A stretch of DNA of 64,000 nt from Micromussa lordhowensis (Eukaryota > Cnidaria > Anthozoa > Scleractinia > Lobophylliidae), in the NCBI GenBank assembly GCA_964020085.1, contig OZ026605.1, positions 14,520,048 through 14,584,047 of the forward strand, read 5' to 3'. This document shows, one piece after another, positions 44,001-55,986 of this stretch; position 1 is the first letter of the stretch, and each line of letters starts with the position of its first letter. Under the pieces are notes generated by a model. That model was not told where the DNA came from. It saw only the letters and a list, made by a program, of their open reading frames with translations, and searched no databases. The translations under genes were made by a program, and so were the position numbers.

Positions 44001-45337
44001 CCTTAAGAGTTCGAGATACAGTTGAACCTCGATTTAATGAACCTCTATATAACGAAATCTTTGGTATAGCAAACGATATTCTTCACCCCCAGCAATAGTA
44101 AAAGTATGGAAAATAGCTTTGATACAACAAAACCTTGTTATAACAAACATATTTTTCCAGTCCCTTGGCCCTTTGTTGTATCGAGGTTCCACTGCAGCAG
44201 CATTCAACTGTAGTTATATCTTTGATATTTTATAAAAAATCTGTGCTACTGTGCACATTTAAGAAACTTTTTGTTACTCACTCAAATGAAACGAGAATGT
44301 TATATTTTCTATATGTCAATCTTAATGGAATTAATAATCATGTTTGCCTTGTAGTATTTAGATAGGATTGGACAGCTTTTCTTTGGTCTTCCTCCAAAGC
44401 CATCAAACAAAGGCATGATGGGGGGAATTATTGGTAAGTATTGTGTGATGTCTGGTTGCTTTTTCCCGACCCAAAATCATCACTATTGAACTATTCAGTT
44501 TTACTAGGCGACATAATAGGAATGAGAGCAAATGCTGTTTCCCCTTTCTTGCTTGTAGGAAGTGGAGGATGGGGGTGGGGGTGGGGGTGGCTCTAAGACT
44601 AGAGTGGTGGACTAAGTGATAAGCAACTGACTGTAGACGGCAAAATTCACTTGCTGCTGGTACATGTTTTCATGGCTGCTTTCTGGTGATGTTTCTTAAA
44701 ATATTGTTTTTTTCTTCTTTTGGTTCCAAACTTATCACCCACGTCTTTGGACTTCGGACATTTTTAGAAGCGTAGATTTAAAGGTAGTGAAAATTCGAGA
44801 CATTTGAAAATACCTGGTAAACAAACTAACTGGTATGAAAACACACAAATTTTAAACGCCCAAAAGAAATAATGAGCATCACTTTCGATTCCATTTTGGG
44901 AATCCTCCCCTCTGGGAAATAAAATCTAGAAGGCCTTCATTAAGGTATAACTTGAAGGAAGCTTACCATCAGGAGAAAATGGCACTAGAAGACTTACAAC
45001 TTGATCTTTTTCAGTAGTTCATAGTTCAGTAGTTGCTGGATTCAAACCATTTCCTATGTTAATCCTCTTCGTCCCCTGTGGTACTAGAAAACGAAGAAGG
45101 GCTACATTTGGAAGGTGCACAGGTCAGAAAAGCTGTCTGAGCTTTTTAATCAGCCATCGTAGTTTTCTTCTTAGCTTCATTCCTGAGAAGAGTCTTGTCT
45201 TGGAAGCATTACTCTATCAGAAAGTTGACCAAGATGTCTTGTTTTCCTCAGGTGACATAATGCAGACATTGATGGGTGAAGGGAACAGTGGCTCCTCAGC
45301 ATCTAACACAACTATTGAGTCAGAAGAAGTGGACTAA
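35088..45337 (+). CDS. GET4: GET4/TRC35 (Golgi to ER traffic protein 4), complete, 9 exons, 319 aa
   Basis: Exons: 35088-35203, 37253-37331, 38628-38785, 40746-40825, 42072-42210, 42641-42784, 43417-43495, 44355-44433, 45252-45337; 960 nt with all phases consistent and GT-AG sites. GET4 is the helical-repeat scaffold that, with UBL4A/GET5 and BAG6, passes tail-anchored membrane proteins from SGTA to the GET3/TRC40 ATPase in the cytosol. Recognisable stretches: [19 protein letters not shown] at the N-terminus, [60 protein letters not shown] and [14 protein letters not shown], and an acidic C-terminus. Length agrees with human GET4 (327 aa). It is divergent from DPH7. Its introns host several MITEs and a SINE. 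Confidence 0.97.
35204..37252 (+). other. GET4 intron 1, non-coding
   Basis: No exons seen. Short degenerate repeats of a (C/A)ATCGCA(C/A) type at 35970-36020 and GTGAT(A/C)CCATGTGAGTCC-type repeats at about 36690-36760. Confidence 0.6.
37831..38295. mobile_element. MITE with TGGC(T/C)GTTTTT terminal inverted repeats
   Basis: The left end TGGCTGTTTTTGTGCTAGAG and right end (reverse complement TGGCCGTTTTTATGCTAGGG) match at about 21 of 25 positions. Internal AGACATTAAAG and GACGTTAA(A/C) motifs recur in both orientations. 465 bp, no coding capacity. In GET4 intron 2. Confidence 0.65.
39226..39486 (+). repeat. Interstitial telomere-like repeat tract
   Basis: About 260 bp of degenerate CCCTAA units, several perfect doublets (CCCTAACCCTAAGC), in a higher-order pattern of roughly 20-40 bp with AAGCAATAA spacers. 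CCCTAA is the complement of the canonical animal telomere repeat TTAGGG. In GET4 intron 3. Confidence 0.75.
40297..40450 (+). repeat. Minisatellite, ~15-bp unit
   Basis: Repeats of CATTTTCTACACTCC, with variants such as CATTTTTCACACTTC, across about 150 bp. In GET4 intron 3. Confidence 0.85.
41319..41460. mobile_element. Foldback MITE (GGTAATTGAACTGAGTGGAG family)
   Basis: Left end GGTAATTGAACTGAGTGGAG, right end ...GAAGTTCAATTACC, an imperfect inverted copy. Centre: GATTTCAAAATCGAAC facing GTTCGATTTGAAATC. The same family is at 50321-50414, and a fragment lies at about 9697-9727. In GET4 intron 4. Confidence 0.65.
43078..43205 (-). repeat. tRNA-derived SINE (head and body)
   Basis: On the minus strand: GTGGCCTCATGGTTAGTGC, B-box GGTTCAAATCC, then GGGACACTTAGTTGTG and CCTCTCTCCACCCAGG. 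This is the same architecture as 641-780. In GET4 intron 6. Confidence 0.75.
43762..43950. mobile_element. Near-perfect palindrome (foldback MITE)
   Basis: Arms 43762-43849 and 43864-43950 are inverted copies (AACAAATTG...ATGCGTCTGTCCTG, CACATTGTCAAAGTAG, TGTGGATCCAC), with a 14-nt loop (TCGGCTATCGCCTC). Few mismatches over nearly 90 bp. In GET4 intron 7. Confidence 0.8.
44019..44194. mobile_element. Pogo/Tigger-like MITE
   Basis: Starts CAGTTGAACCTCGAT after TA (44017-44018) and ends ATCGAGGTTCCACTG. Interior TAACGAAATCTTTGG and CTTGTTATAACAAAC. The right-hand flank is CA rather than TA. In GET4 intron 7. Confidence 0.7.
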
Positions 45338-45990
45338 GATAACTTGTTTAAAATCAGAGTTTTTAATATCAAGGATGATTAACAAACAGAGGCTGAAATA
45401 ATAGTGGTCTCGGAAGGTCCTGGTTCATCACTCTGTACAGTGCCAAAGACTGACTGATGATGCCATTTGCCAAGCTGCTCAGTTACGCTTCAAGGCCTCT
45501 TTCAAATTGGACTTGTGTTACGCCCCACACAAGAGGAATAGGAAAGGACATAGAAGTACAAGGGCTGCCAAATTTTCTCCAGTTCACTAGAAAACTGAGT
45601 TTGTTTTTCCTGTTTTAAACATATGAACATAGAAATTGACTGTAGTAAAAATCTTCAAAAAATGGGCCATTAGAGTTGATCTTTATGAAATGGCTCAAAC
45701 AGTTAACGACCCTTATTGTTGAAAAAAACGAATAGTGCTAGTATCCCAAAAGAAATCACACCAGGACTATGTCATAGGTAATCTTCTTGGACATTGGATT
45801 TTGACCATGAAAAGAGTTACTCGTGACTATAGAGGTCAGAGTGGCAGTCTGGTAGAGATAGAATGTTTTTACTAACACCTTTAACTTGAATGAGTTATAT
45901 TTGAAAAAAATATAAATAAAATAAAATATGCATTGGAAATTAGGAACAGTTGGATTGTTCATATATTTTTACCACAAAGCTGGAAAAGTG
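45338..45990 (+). other. GET4 3' UTR and poly(A) signal
   Basis: Non-coding sequence after the GET4 stop. AATAAA at 45915-45920, followed by further AATAAA-like units, is the likely poly(A) signal. The 9-bp target duplication of the next element begins at 45982. Confidence 0.5.
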
Positions 45991-46421
45991 TGGAGGCCCG
46001 TTCTGGTCAAAATTGTAGTAATAAAAATCGCCCCAGGAGTCAGTTTTTGCAGCCACTTTTGTACTTTTTATTAGCTTGTTGTGTATTTTCATCGGCGGTA
46101 CAATTTTTTTTTGAGGTGTTGCTTATTATTTTTTAGCAACGTGCATTATTTTAATTTACGTCGAGTTAATTTTTTGTAGGTTCTACGAATGAATTTTTGC
46201 ACTCATATTGCAAATTATTTTTGAGTGATACTACGAATTATTTTTTACTTCTGGTACTGAGAATTATTTTTTCATTGGCGCTGAGAATTATTTTTCACGG
46301 TATCGTGAATTTATATTTTGGCCTACAATACCTTGCGGGCTTGCGATTTGAGGAAGTTTGTTCCCGCTCGATTTCTTCTCGCCATCTTCTAACACTGTAT
46401 TTTTTTTGTGAGTATTTGAAG

Positions 46422-47368
46422 ATGGATCAATCTGTTCAACGGCAGATACGCGAGATAGCCAATAATGCCATAACAGAAATCAGTCGAATTTCTCAGCTAG
46501 TGAACTCCACTCATACTGCGGCAGCAAGTAATCTGCGAAGTTCTTCCACTTCGAGTCCATTCTAGTGTCCTGCCGCCAGGATCTTGTGGATCTTCTTCTG
46601 GAAGTTCAGGAAGCTTAGCAAGTGAACTGCACCGAAGATTCCCAAGTATGCAAGGAACAACTCGTCGTAGTTCTACTCCTACTTCGAGCGGCAGAGGCCG
46701 CTCTAATTCCACACGAAGGGTTGGCCGTCGCGTCCATCGAACGACTTTCAACAACTCGCCAGGAAAAGGTCAGTCTCCAGAGTAGAAATCGTGTTATTAG
46801 TGGATTTACAATTGACAAAGAGTGGAATGAAGAAACCCTTTACAATAAAGTGAAAGCACAGTTTCCAGAGGAATGCAAAGGCATTGAGTTCGAATTCGTT
46901 AAGAATGTCTCGGGAGTGCTAGTGAAACCGACATTGGCTTCAGGGGTAAGGATCAATGGAAACATTTTGCTGAAGAGCATTGCCTCTACAGGTGCTGTGT
47001 ATGTGCGTTTACTGGTCGAGGATGACCCTGATGAGGTGGACGGTGGTATTCAAAAAAGCATCGATGATTTCATGTCAGAAGTAAATCAATATAGTCATGC
47101 AGAGGGCATCATGGTAGGAGATGAGGTGCAGTCTATGAACTGTGAAAGGCCAAATACAAATACACATAAGGAGGGGGAATGTGCAGTGGAACAGGGACAT
47201 GCAGTTGAATCTGCAGATGATCAAGAGCGAGATAGTGGAGAACAACATGCACCCATAACTGCAGATGATCAAGAGAGAGGCAGTGGAGAACAACATGTAG
47301 TGCAACCTGCAGCTAATAAGGAACAGCCTATAGATAAAATTATACCACAGCTTGAACCTGTCCTTTGA
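46422..47368 (+). pseudogene. Unrecognised gene remnant inside the 45991-48998 element
   Basis: Three successive segments lie in different frames: an ATG-initiated stretch (46422-46565, MDQSVQRQIREIANNAITEI), a Ser/Arg-rich basic stretch (about 46558-46790, TTRRSSTPTSSGRGRSNSTR), and a C-terminal part open to 47368. The C-terminal part has a possible globular domain (NRVISGFTIDKEWNEETLYN, then GIEFEFVKN, GAVYVRLLVE), followed by an acidic tail with a duplicated ADDQER-SGEQH unit. The sequence between segments offers no normal intron, so I read it as frameshifted. Such an N-terminal region recalls proteins carried by animal DNA transposons, but I cannot name the family. Confidence 0.4.
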
Positions 47369-48289
47369 ACATAATGTTAATCACAAATATTCCTAATGGC
47401 CATGTTAAACAATGATATTATTATTCATGAGAACATTGGGTCATGTTGAGTTTGAATAGTTCTCAGTTAACTGACAGAAAATGGTTTTCAATCTTGGATA
47501 TTCCTGTTCATTGTTGGGTTTTCATTAATTTTTAACAAGTTATCTTTTGCAAGTGGTGGTTTTAGTAATGGTGGTTTGCATTAGTTTTGTAGGTACTCAA
47601 GTGGGATGTCTAAATAGCGTTTTCTCAAGCCTTGTTGATACCTCAATACTTCAGTGACAGCTAAGGGAAGAGATAGCAAAGTTTACTTTCTTAGCTGGTA
47701 TTTGGTATTGTACTTAGTCTTTTCTTTCCTTTAATAAATAAAATTCTTTATATGGCTTCTGAGAAATACCCACTCTCAGTACAGGAATGAAACTATAGTG
47801 GCTAATGACCTCCAAAGTGTATTCCTGAATTGTTTCAATTATTTATTCTGACAGTGTTCACTACTTTAGTTCATTGTTGTGGGCTCAGTTTTTTGTAGCG
47901 AAAAAACAAATAAACAAAAGAATCAGAAACAAGAAAAAATACACAACTGCTTAACAACTTATAAAGGTCATAATTACCACTCTTTTTGTTAATGAAAAAT
48001 GCAAGTAGGACCTATTGTGTGGACTTTGAATGAAGACTGTAAAAATGAGTACAAAAGCCAAGTTGTTTTGCAGGGACGTGGAGGGTTGGGTTGTTAACAA
48101 GATTAATTTTTAATCTTTCAAAATAGGTTTCTTTATTTTGAACCTTATACATCTGACTTCTCCTCTCTCATCATGGGATACAACTTTGCAAAGTGTCCCA
48201 AGGAAACAAAATGACTATTTTGTATTAGTATCACCCAACTAGTGGACTAATGCAAATCCTGCATTTTAATTGACTACGCTACTCGAGGA

Positions 48290-48568
48290 CTATGCAGAAG
48301 TGTCATAAGACACGAGAAGTCTTTGAAGAGATTGCACATTGCTCTTCAAACGATGCACATGTCCAGAAAGGGGATCGTTCATTTGGGACTCAACAAGGGT
48401 TAAAGTTGTGTACGAGTCCTGCAGCCGCTTTGTAGTCTCTTCTATTAAATCCTCGGTCCAGAATACCTCATCACTTACGCACAGACTAACGACTTCTTTC
48501 AGATTTTGTAAGAAAAGCTGAAATCTTCTTTCGTTTCTTTCTCTGACAATGTTTCGCCTTGCATTCTC
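48290..48568 (-). pseudogene. Unrecognised 92-codon open frame, minus strand, inside the 45991-48998 element
   Basis: Open from just after a TAA at 48569-48571 to a TAG at 48290-48292, with no early ATG. Composition looks protein-like: basic start (ARRNIVRERNERRFQLFLQN), then acidic/amphipathic (EVFWTEDLIEETTKRLQDSY). A GGCCGCCATTTT motif lies just upstream on this strand. Probably a remnant or an exon; function unknown. Confidence 0.3.
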
Positions 48569-49007
48569 TTACAAAGCACTCGTACAATTTTCAAAATGGC
48601 CGCCTAGAAAGTCAAAACACCCGAGCCAGTCCCCCTCAAATCGCAAGCCCGCAAGGTATTGTAGGCCAAAATATAAATTCACGATTACCGTGAAAAATAA
48701 TTCTCAGCGCCAATGAAAAAATAATTCTCAGTACCAGAAGTAAAAAATAATTCGTAGTATCAGTCAAAAATAATTTGCAATACGAGTGCAAAAATTCATT
48801 CGTAGAACCTACAAAAAATTAATTCGACTTAGATTAAAACAATAACCGTTGCTAAAAAATAATAAGCAACACTTCAAAAAAAAATTGTACCGCCGATGAA
48901 AATACACAACAAGCTAATAAAAAGTACAAAAGTGGCTGAAAAAACTGACTCGAGGGGCGATTTTACTATTACAATTTTGACCAGAACGGGCCTCCATAGG
49001 AAAAGTG

Positions 49008-50103
49008 TAAAATAAATAACATTGTTTTGTGGTGAAATATTTTAATTTTTGAATTAGGAATGTCTGGTGCTATATATCTCGACAATCTCGTACTGCACAT
49101 TTTCTGTTTTTATGTTGCAAAATTTTGATGACTTCTGAAGTGATAATTTTCTTAAAGAAAACTCTGGGAATAAGTGTTTGAGGTTTCCATGTTGCTCCCT
49201 TAAGGACCTGGGCTGTGTTTTGCTGTACATTTTTTCTTGGCCTACACTGCTCTAAGTTAGCATTCGATCTATTGCTGACTAATCTTTGTCGCAATGGAAG
49301 TTCATGGTCACGCAGGTACGTATAGCGGACCTGTTTTTCTGATTTCAATTGTGTATTCACCGCAAGTCAGCTCTACAAGAACATTTGTAGCAAGGAATGA
49401 GTATAATTATGATGAAACTTGATGGTGGCAACTGTAAATAAAATACTCCGAAATGACCGAGAACGGCAAAGGATATAAGATTGGTCTATGCCATACCTAC
49501 TAGGGGTGACATGATGAGGGAGTCTACTGTAGATCACAAATACTCGTTTTCCCTGCAAAGGCTCCCTAGAGGGGCCGGGGTGAGGGTAGAAAGGAAGAAG
49601 GATCGCTGAGGGCGCTGGGAGAACGTAGGTACGCCGTGTGCTATTTCCACTCTCCCCAGGCTCTGCCTACCTGCACGGCCATGAATGGAAGAAAGAAGAG
49701 GGCTAGTTATAAGACGCAATGCCACAGGTCTGTAATCTGATTACTTTCCACAAGATGCAGGATTTAAGATATTTTTTTGGTATTGTAAAACAAAAGGAAA
49801 GGAGAAATGGCTGCCTCTACAGTCCATGGCTAGCTAACAAATAACTGCGAAAGCGTGGTCAAGTGTGACTTGTGACGAGCAGTTCATGGTCCAGTTTATT
49901 GTAACATAGCAGTTTCTCAGTAACCACAACAACTCCTAAATGCATTCCTGTAGGTTGTGTATACCCTAGTTGTCATGTTTTCCATAAACTGTATTACCTG
50001 TAATAGCTGTTCTAGAGTATAGCGGCCTTTAGTCATGACATCCAGCTTCTTACCTTCTTGTTACCTTCCATTAAATTACAATTTCCTCGCTTGTGATTGG
50101 TTT

Positions 50104-50141
<38 letters not shown>

Positions 50142-50900
50142 TTTATCGGACAGTTTGTTATTGGACAGTTTGTTATCGGACAGTTAAATCAACCAATCTA
50201 AATTTCAGAGCGACATAAAACAATATTTACACCCCGCTGTCAGTATTTTAATGGAAATTTTCCCTTTCTTTTATAACTTGACTATTCTTTTCTTGGAAAT
50301 TGTAATTTTTATGATAAATTGGTAATAGGACTTCGTGTCGTCCAATTTCTGTAGTCATACCAGTGAAACAGATTTTGTTACAGACCGAATTGGACTCCAC
50401 TCGGTCCTATTACCCGGGCTATTACCACCTCATTACTTATTCATTCCCTTTTCTCTAAATATCCCATACTCTCTCGGTGACATCCAACATCCTTATTTCC
50501 TGTGACTTGGAATAATTCTAACTAATAAATTAAAAAAAAATCCGGCCCAAGTCTGCTTTTTGCGATCTCGTTTTTTTCTTGCGTCTCATGGAGATGTAGA
50601 GCCCTTAGGCCCCTTCTGATTTTCCTTCAAGTATCAAGCGCACCCGCTCTGACCGCTCTCATCGCCTCCTCCCTGGGGGTATGGGGTAGACATAACCACG
50701 CGGACATACCGCAATGAAATTTGTCTTTAGTTTCTTGAAAACACTACATGATTTAAATGAAATTCAGAATTTTAAAGCGTTAACGTCATATTGTCTTTTT
50801 AATTTTCGAGCGTACAGATTAATGTTCTCCCGAATATTTTACTGGCAAACGTATAGACGAAACCCAACTCCACCCTCCCCGCCCTAAAAACGTCAACATA
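49008..50900. other. Intergenic region between the 3-kb element and RPS2
   Basis: No convincing gene. Holds a foldback MITE (50321-50414), a short tandem of TATCGGACAGTTTGT units (about 50154-50188) and a GC-richer patch at 49560-49690 without a recognisable RNA gene. Confidence 0.5.
50321..50414. mobile_element. Foldback MITE (GGTAATAGGAC family)
   Basis: GGTAATAGGACTTCGTG at the left, and CACTCGGTCCTATTACC at the right as an imperfect inverted copy; interior GTAGTCATACCAGTGA. Same family as 41319-41460. Confidence 0.65.
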
Positions 50901-50990
50901 TTACGTCATGTATGCCATCCCATAATATGTCTTGGTATAAATACCTCGAGAGGCTCTTTCTCTTCCTTCTCAGTCGCTCAAAGACATCAC
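50901..50990 (+). promoter_or_regulatory. RPS2 promoter and TOP leader exon
   Basis: A CRE-like TTACGTCA lies at 50901-50908 and TATAAATA at 50936-50943. An oligopyrimidine stretch (CTCTTTCTCTTCCTTCTC, from about 50954) follows, fitting a 5' TOP start site. The non-coding leader exon ends at 50990 before GTAAGT and splices to 51363, three bases upstream of the start codon. Confidence 0.75.
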
Positions 50991-51365
50991 GTAAGTAAGA
51001 CGAAATGTTTTGGATTAAAATCTGGTTCCATCTGCTATTAACACTTCTTTATAAAAGGGTTTGCAGCCCTTCGATAATCGCTTGTTATTCCTAAATAGTA
51101 TTTAGTAAATTTTTTGTCGTTTCTACGACGATTTTAGAACAAGAGATAGGTTAGATTTTCACTTGATGTGTAAACTCACATACAATGTTGAACAATTGAC
51201 ACGAAGGGAGCTGAAATGTGTAGTCTCCAGCAAATTCTGTTCGAGGAGATCAGTAAAACGGAACTGAAAATATATGATAGTTGAGCTCCTTTGGCTGGCT
51301 TTATTGAAGATCTTCGTTAACGTAGGCATAAAAGTGAAAATCGTTGAATTTTCTTCCACCAGCAA

Positions 51366-53794
<2,429 letters not shown>

Positions 53795-53816
53795 AAGAAA
53801 GCAGAGAAAAGCTGAA

Positions 53817-53822
53817 ATAAAA
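53817..53822 (+). terminator. RPS2 poly(A) signal
   Basis: AATAAA 23 bases after the stop codon. Confidence 0.8.
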
Positions 53823-53829
53823 GTCATAA

Positions 53830-55375
53830 AATATGTAAACTTATTGTCTGATCTTGCTTATCTGCTGCTCACCTAACAATTTGCTGGTAGCCATATTTGG
53901 TGTTCCACAGCAAGAAAGTACTCTTCTGTGGGAAGTATTTTTTGTTATGCAAACATTCACTGTTATAGTGCTTTGGAACACCATCATAACTGCCATGAAA
54001 CCACTCTGTTTAGTTAATTCTGTATCTCAATTGTTTCTTGTTCCTAGGGGATGGGGGCTCTCTTCCTTCTCCCTATTTTGGGTGCACTCCCCTTGGGTGA
54101 TTAGAAGATCAATGTACTTCCCCATGAAACTGTTAGGGTAAGAAATTTATTTGACAAAAGCAATCTGTGCAAAAGAGAACATCATAAAAAATCATCTTGT
54201 CCTTTTCTCTACAAGGGAAACTAAGGGCATTGTGTTCTCGCTCGCCAAGCTTCCTGGTTCTTAGCACATGTACCAACATCCAGCAAGCCTTGAAATCCAA
54301 ACTCTCCAAGTTTCACTTGGCCTTCCTCTCCGACATCTTCCCAGTGGGGTCCAAGTTAGTGCTACTTTTGGGTGTTCATTTTCATTCTTTGACCAATGGA
54401 CTGCCAATGCCTTCTTTTTATCTGCCGTGTAATTTTTTTTTCCATATTTGTCCTTGATCTGACCTTGATCTCTTGACTGTTGCATTGGCCAGTAAATCTT
54501 CAGAATGGGCCACAGGCCAACATTTGAACAAGCTCGGTGAGAATGATAGTCCATGATGGTGGTCAAACAGGAGCATGTGCAACAACTGCCATCAACAATC
54601 AACTATTTGTGTATCGTTTGACCAAGACTAGACTTCAAGTACCTGTATCCATTCCAGATTTGATGTTCTAATGCTTGAGGTTGCTAAACTTAATTTTTGT
54701 ACTACTCATTACCGGATTTCTTGGTGATAAAAGAATCCCAGCCTCTAGGAATAAGAATGTCCGCTGCACGCTTGGTAGGAGACAGATGGCTTTCGACACA
54801 TGAAAAAAGAAAGACTGATTGGAAAAAAGAAAGACTGATTGGTTTTGATATGGCGTTTTTTAACTGTTGACATACAAATTAGTCGGTTTTGTCATTTATC
54901 ACCCAACCAAACTGCTTTTCAAAAATTTATTTACGTACTGTTGTTGGTGCATCTTTGTTTCTTGTCGTCTTAAATGTTTGGGTTTTGTTTACATGATCGG
55001 TGATTACCCTACGAGCAGGGGGATAAGCCGGAAAGAAGATTGAAGCGACCATAGGAAAGATCGATCCAGGGCATCGGTGATGTGCAAAGAAAGACTTAAA
55101 ATAAGTTATTTCTTCGCAGCTTTCTCCTTCTCTGCCGTTTTTTGTACTAACGTTTATTTTTACCACTTGTCCTTTCATTTTTTAGTCGAGGAGTTCCCCT
55201 GAACGCCACTCCCTTTCCGGTTGTGGCAGGCACAGGCAGGCGCCGTTCAACCGTTCGTCACCAGTTTTCCCAGAGTTACAGCAATGGTCGAACTTTGGAA
55301 TTTTGCTTGTGGAGAAAAAAGTAGGAAATATTCAAGTACACTGTATTAGAGTTGCTTCTGGCTGTAAAGCCAGAT
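53830..55375. other. Intergenic region between RPS2 and the iRhom gene
   Basis: No gene recognised apart from the LINE scrap. A short direct repeat of an AAAGAAAGACTGATTGG unit is at 54806-54842. The stretch before 55376 should contain the upstream iRhom promoter. Confidence 0.5.
54300..54420 (-). pseudogene. Probable non-LTR retrotransposon ORF2 C-terminal remnant
   Basis: The minus-strand frame reads KVALTWTPLGRCRRGRPSET followed by WR. This resembles the W-P-G-R-R-GRP-TWR motif found after the reverse transcriptase domain in many animal LINEs. No reverse transcriptase core is visible nearby, so only a scrap remains. Confidence 0.5.
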
Positions 55376-55986
55376 ATGGCAAGTGCCTACCAACCTACAA
55401 CGGTTCAAAAGGAAGAGAGGGAAGATGACAGTGGTACCACTTTTTGTAACCCGTTTCAAGGTCGAAGACATCGCGACTTCGAGAATGAACGTAGACAAAA
55501 CGCTGAACGCGATCACGAAGCTAGCGAAAGGAACAATGGTGTGAATCAGTGGTAATTGCTATGATCTGATCTGAATCACCGTTTTTAAAATTATCACTTA
55601 AGCTTCTTTTAGTGTTTAAATCATAAATATTTACTAAATCTAATATTGGGCATTATTATCCAACGGCACCTTGTTTAAAATCAAAGCCAAAAATCGAACT
55701 CATTCAAGTTGTTGAAAACAAGTCTTTCTACTGATCACAACGATTTGCGTTCAAAGATCGTTAGAGTTTAAGTAGAATCCCTTCTTGGTGATTGTGGTGA
55801 AAACCACAGTTTCTTATCTTAGTCCTTTTGAATTTCCAGGCTGTTTGCGCGCTGTGTTTCAAGACAAAGTGCTCCAAGTGAAGACGGCAGTGCAGTTCCC
55901 ACTCCTACTGGTTCGGAACACCATCTTCCAGCAACTACAGAAACTGTGCCTCCAAGCAAGCTAAATCGTGCGCAAACAATCAAAAA
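55376..55986 (+). CDS. RHBDF1: iRhom alternative 5' coding exons A1 and A2
   Basis: A1 is 55376-55551 (MASAYQPTTVQKEEREDD...) and A2 is 55840-55986 (ends SKLNRAQTIKK). A2 ends in phase 2 with donor GTGCGT and joins 60158. The QTIKK end corresponds to the QTIRRG-type motif before the iRhom WFG/FFG block. Mostly polar and probably disordered. Confidence 0.75.

Larger units (their letters stand above)
45991..48998. mobile_element. 3.0-kb DNA element with ~363-bp terminal inverted repeats and 9-bp target-site duplication
   Basis: The left inverted repeat is 45991-46353 and the right is 48635-48998, very similar throughout (outer tips TGGAGGCCCGTTCTGG and CCAGAACGGGCCTCCA). GGAAAAGTG lies directly outside both ends (45982-45990, 48999-49007). 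The repeats contain iterated GAGAATTATTTTT-type motifs. Long inverted repeats plus a 9-bp duplication resemble Mutator-like elements, but no transposase is seen. The interior carries plus-strand coding remnants (46422-47368) and a minus-strand open frame (48290-48568), facing each other. Confidence 0.8.

Noticed and set aside
45056..45251. Upstream extension of GET4 exon 9 frame
   Set aside because: The frame is open upstream by chance; the acceptor at 45251 gives the conserved phase and ending.
49070..49360. 96-codon minus-strand open frame next to the 3-kb element
   Set aside because: Starts with GTG, no ATG, no recognisable family and no supporting neighbour exons.
49560..49700. GC-richer patch as a structural RNA gene
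   Set aside because: No recognisable fold, promoter or terminator of a known RNA class.
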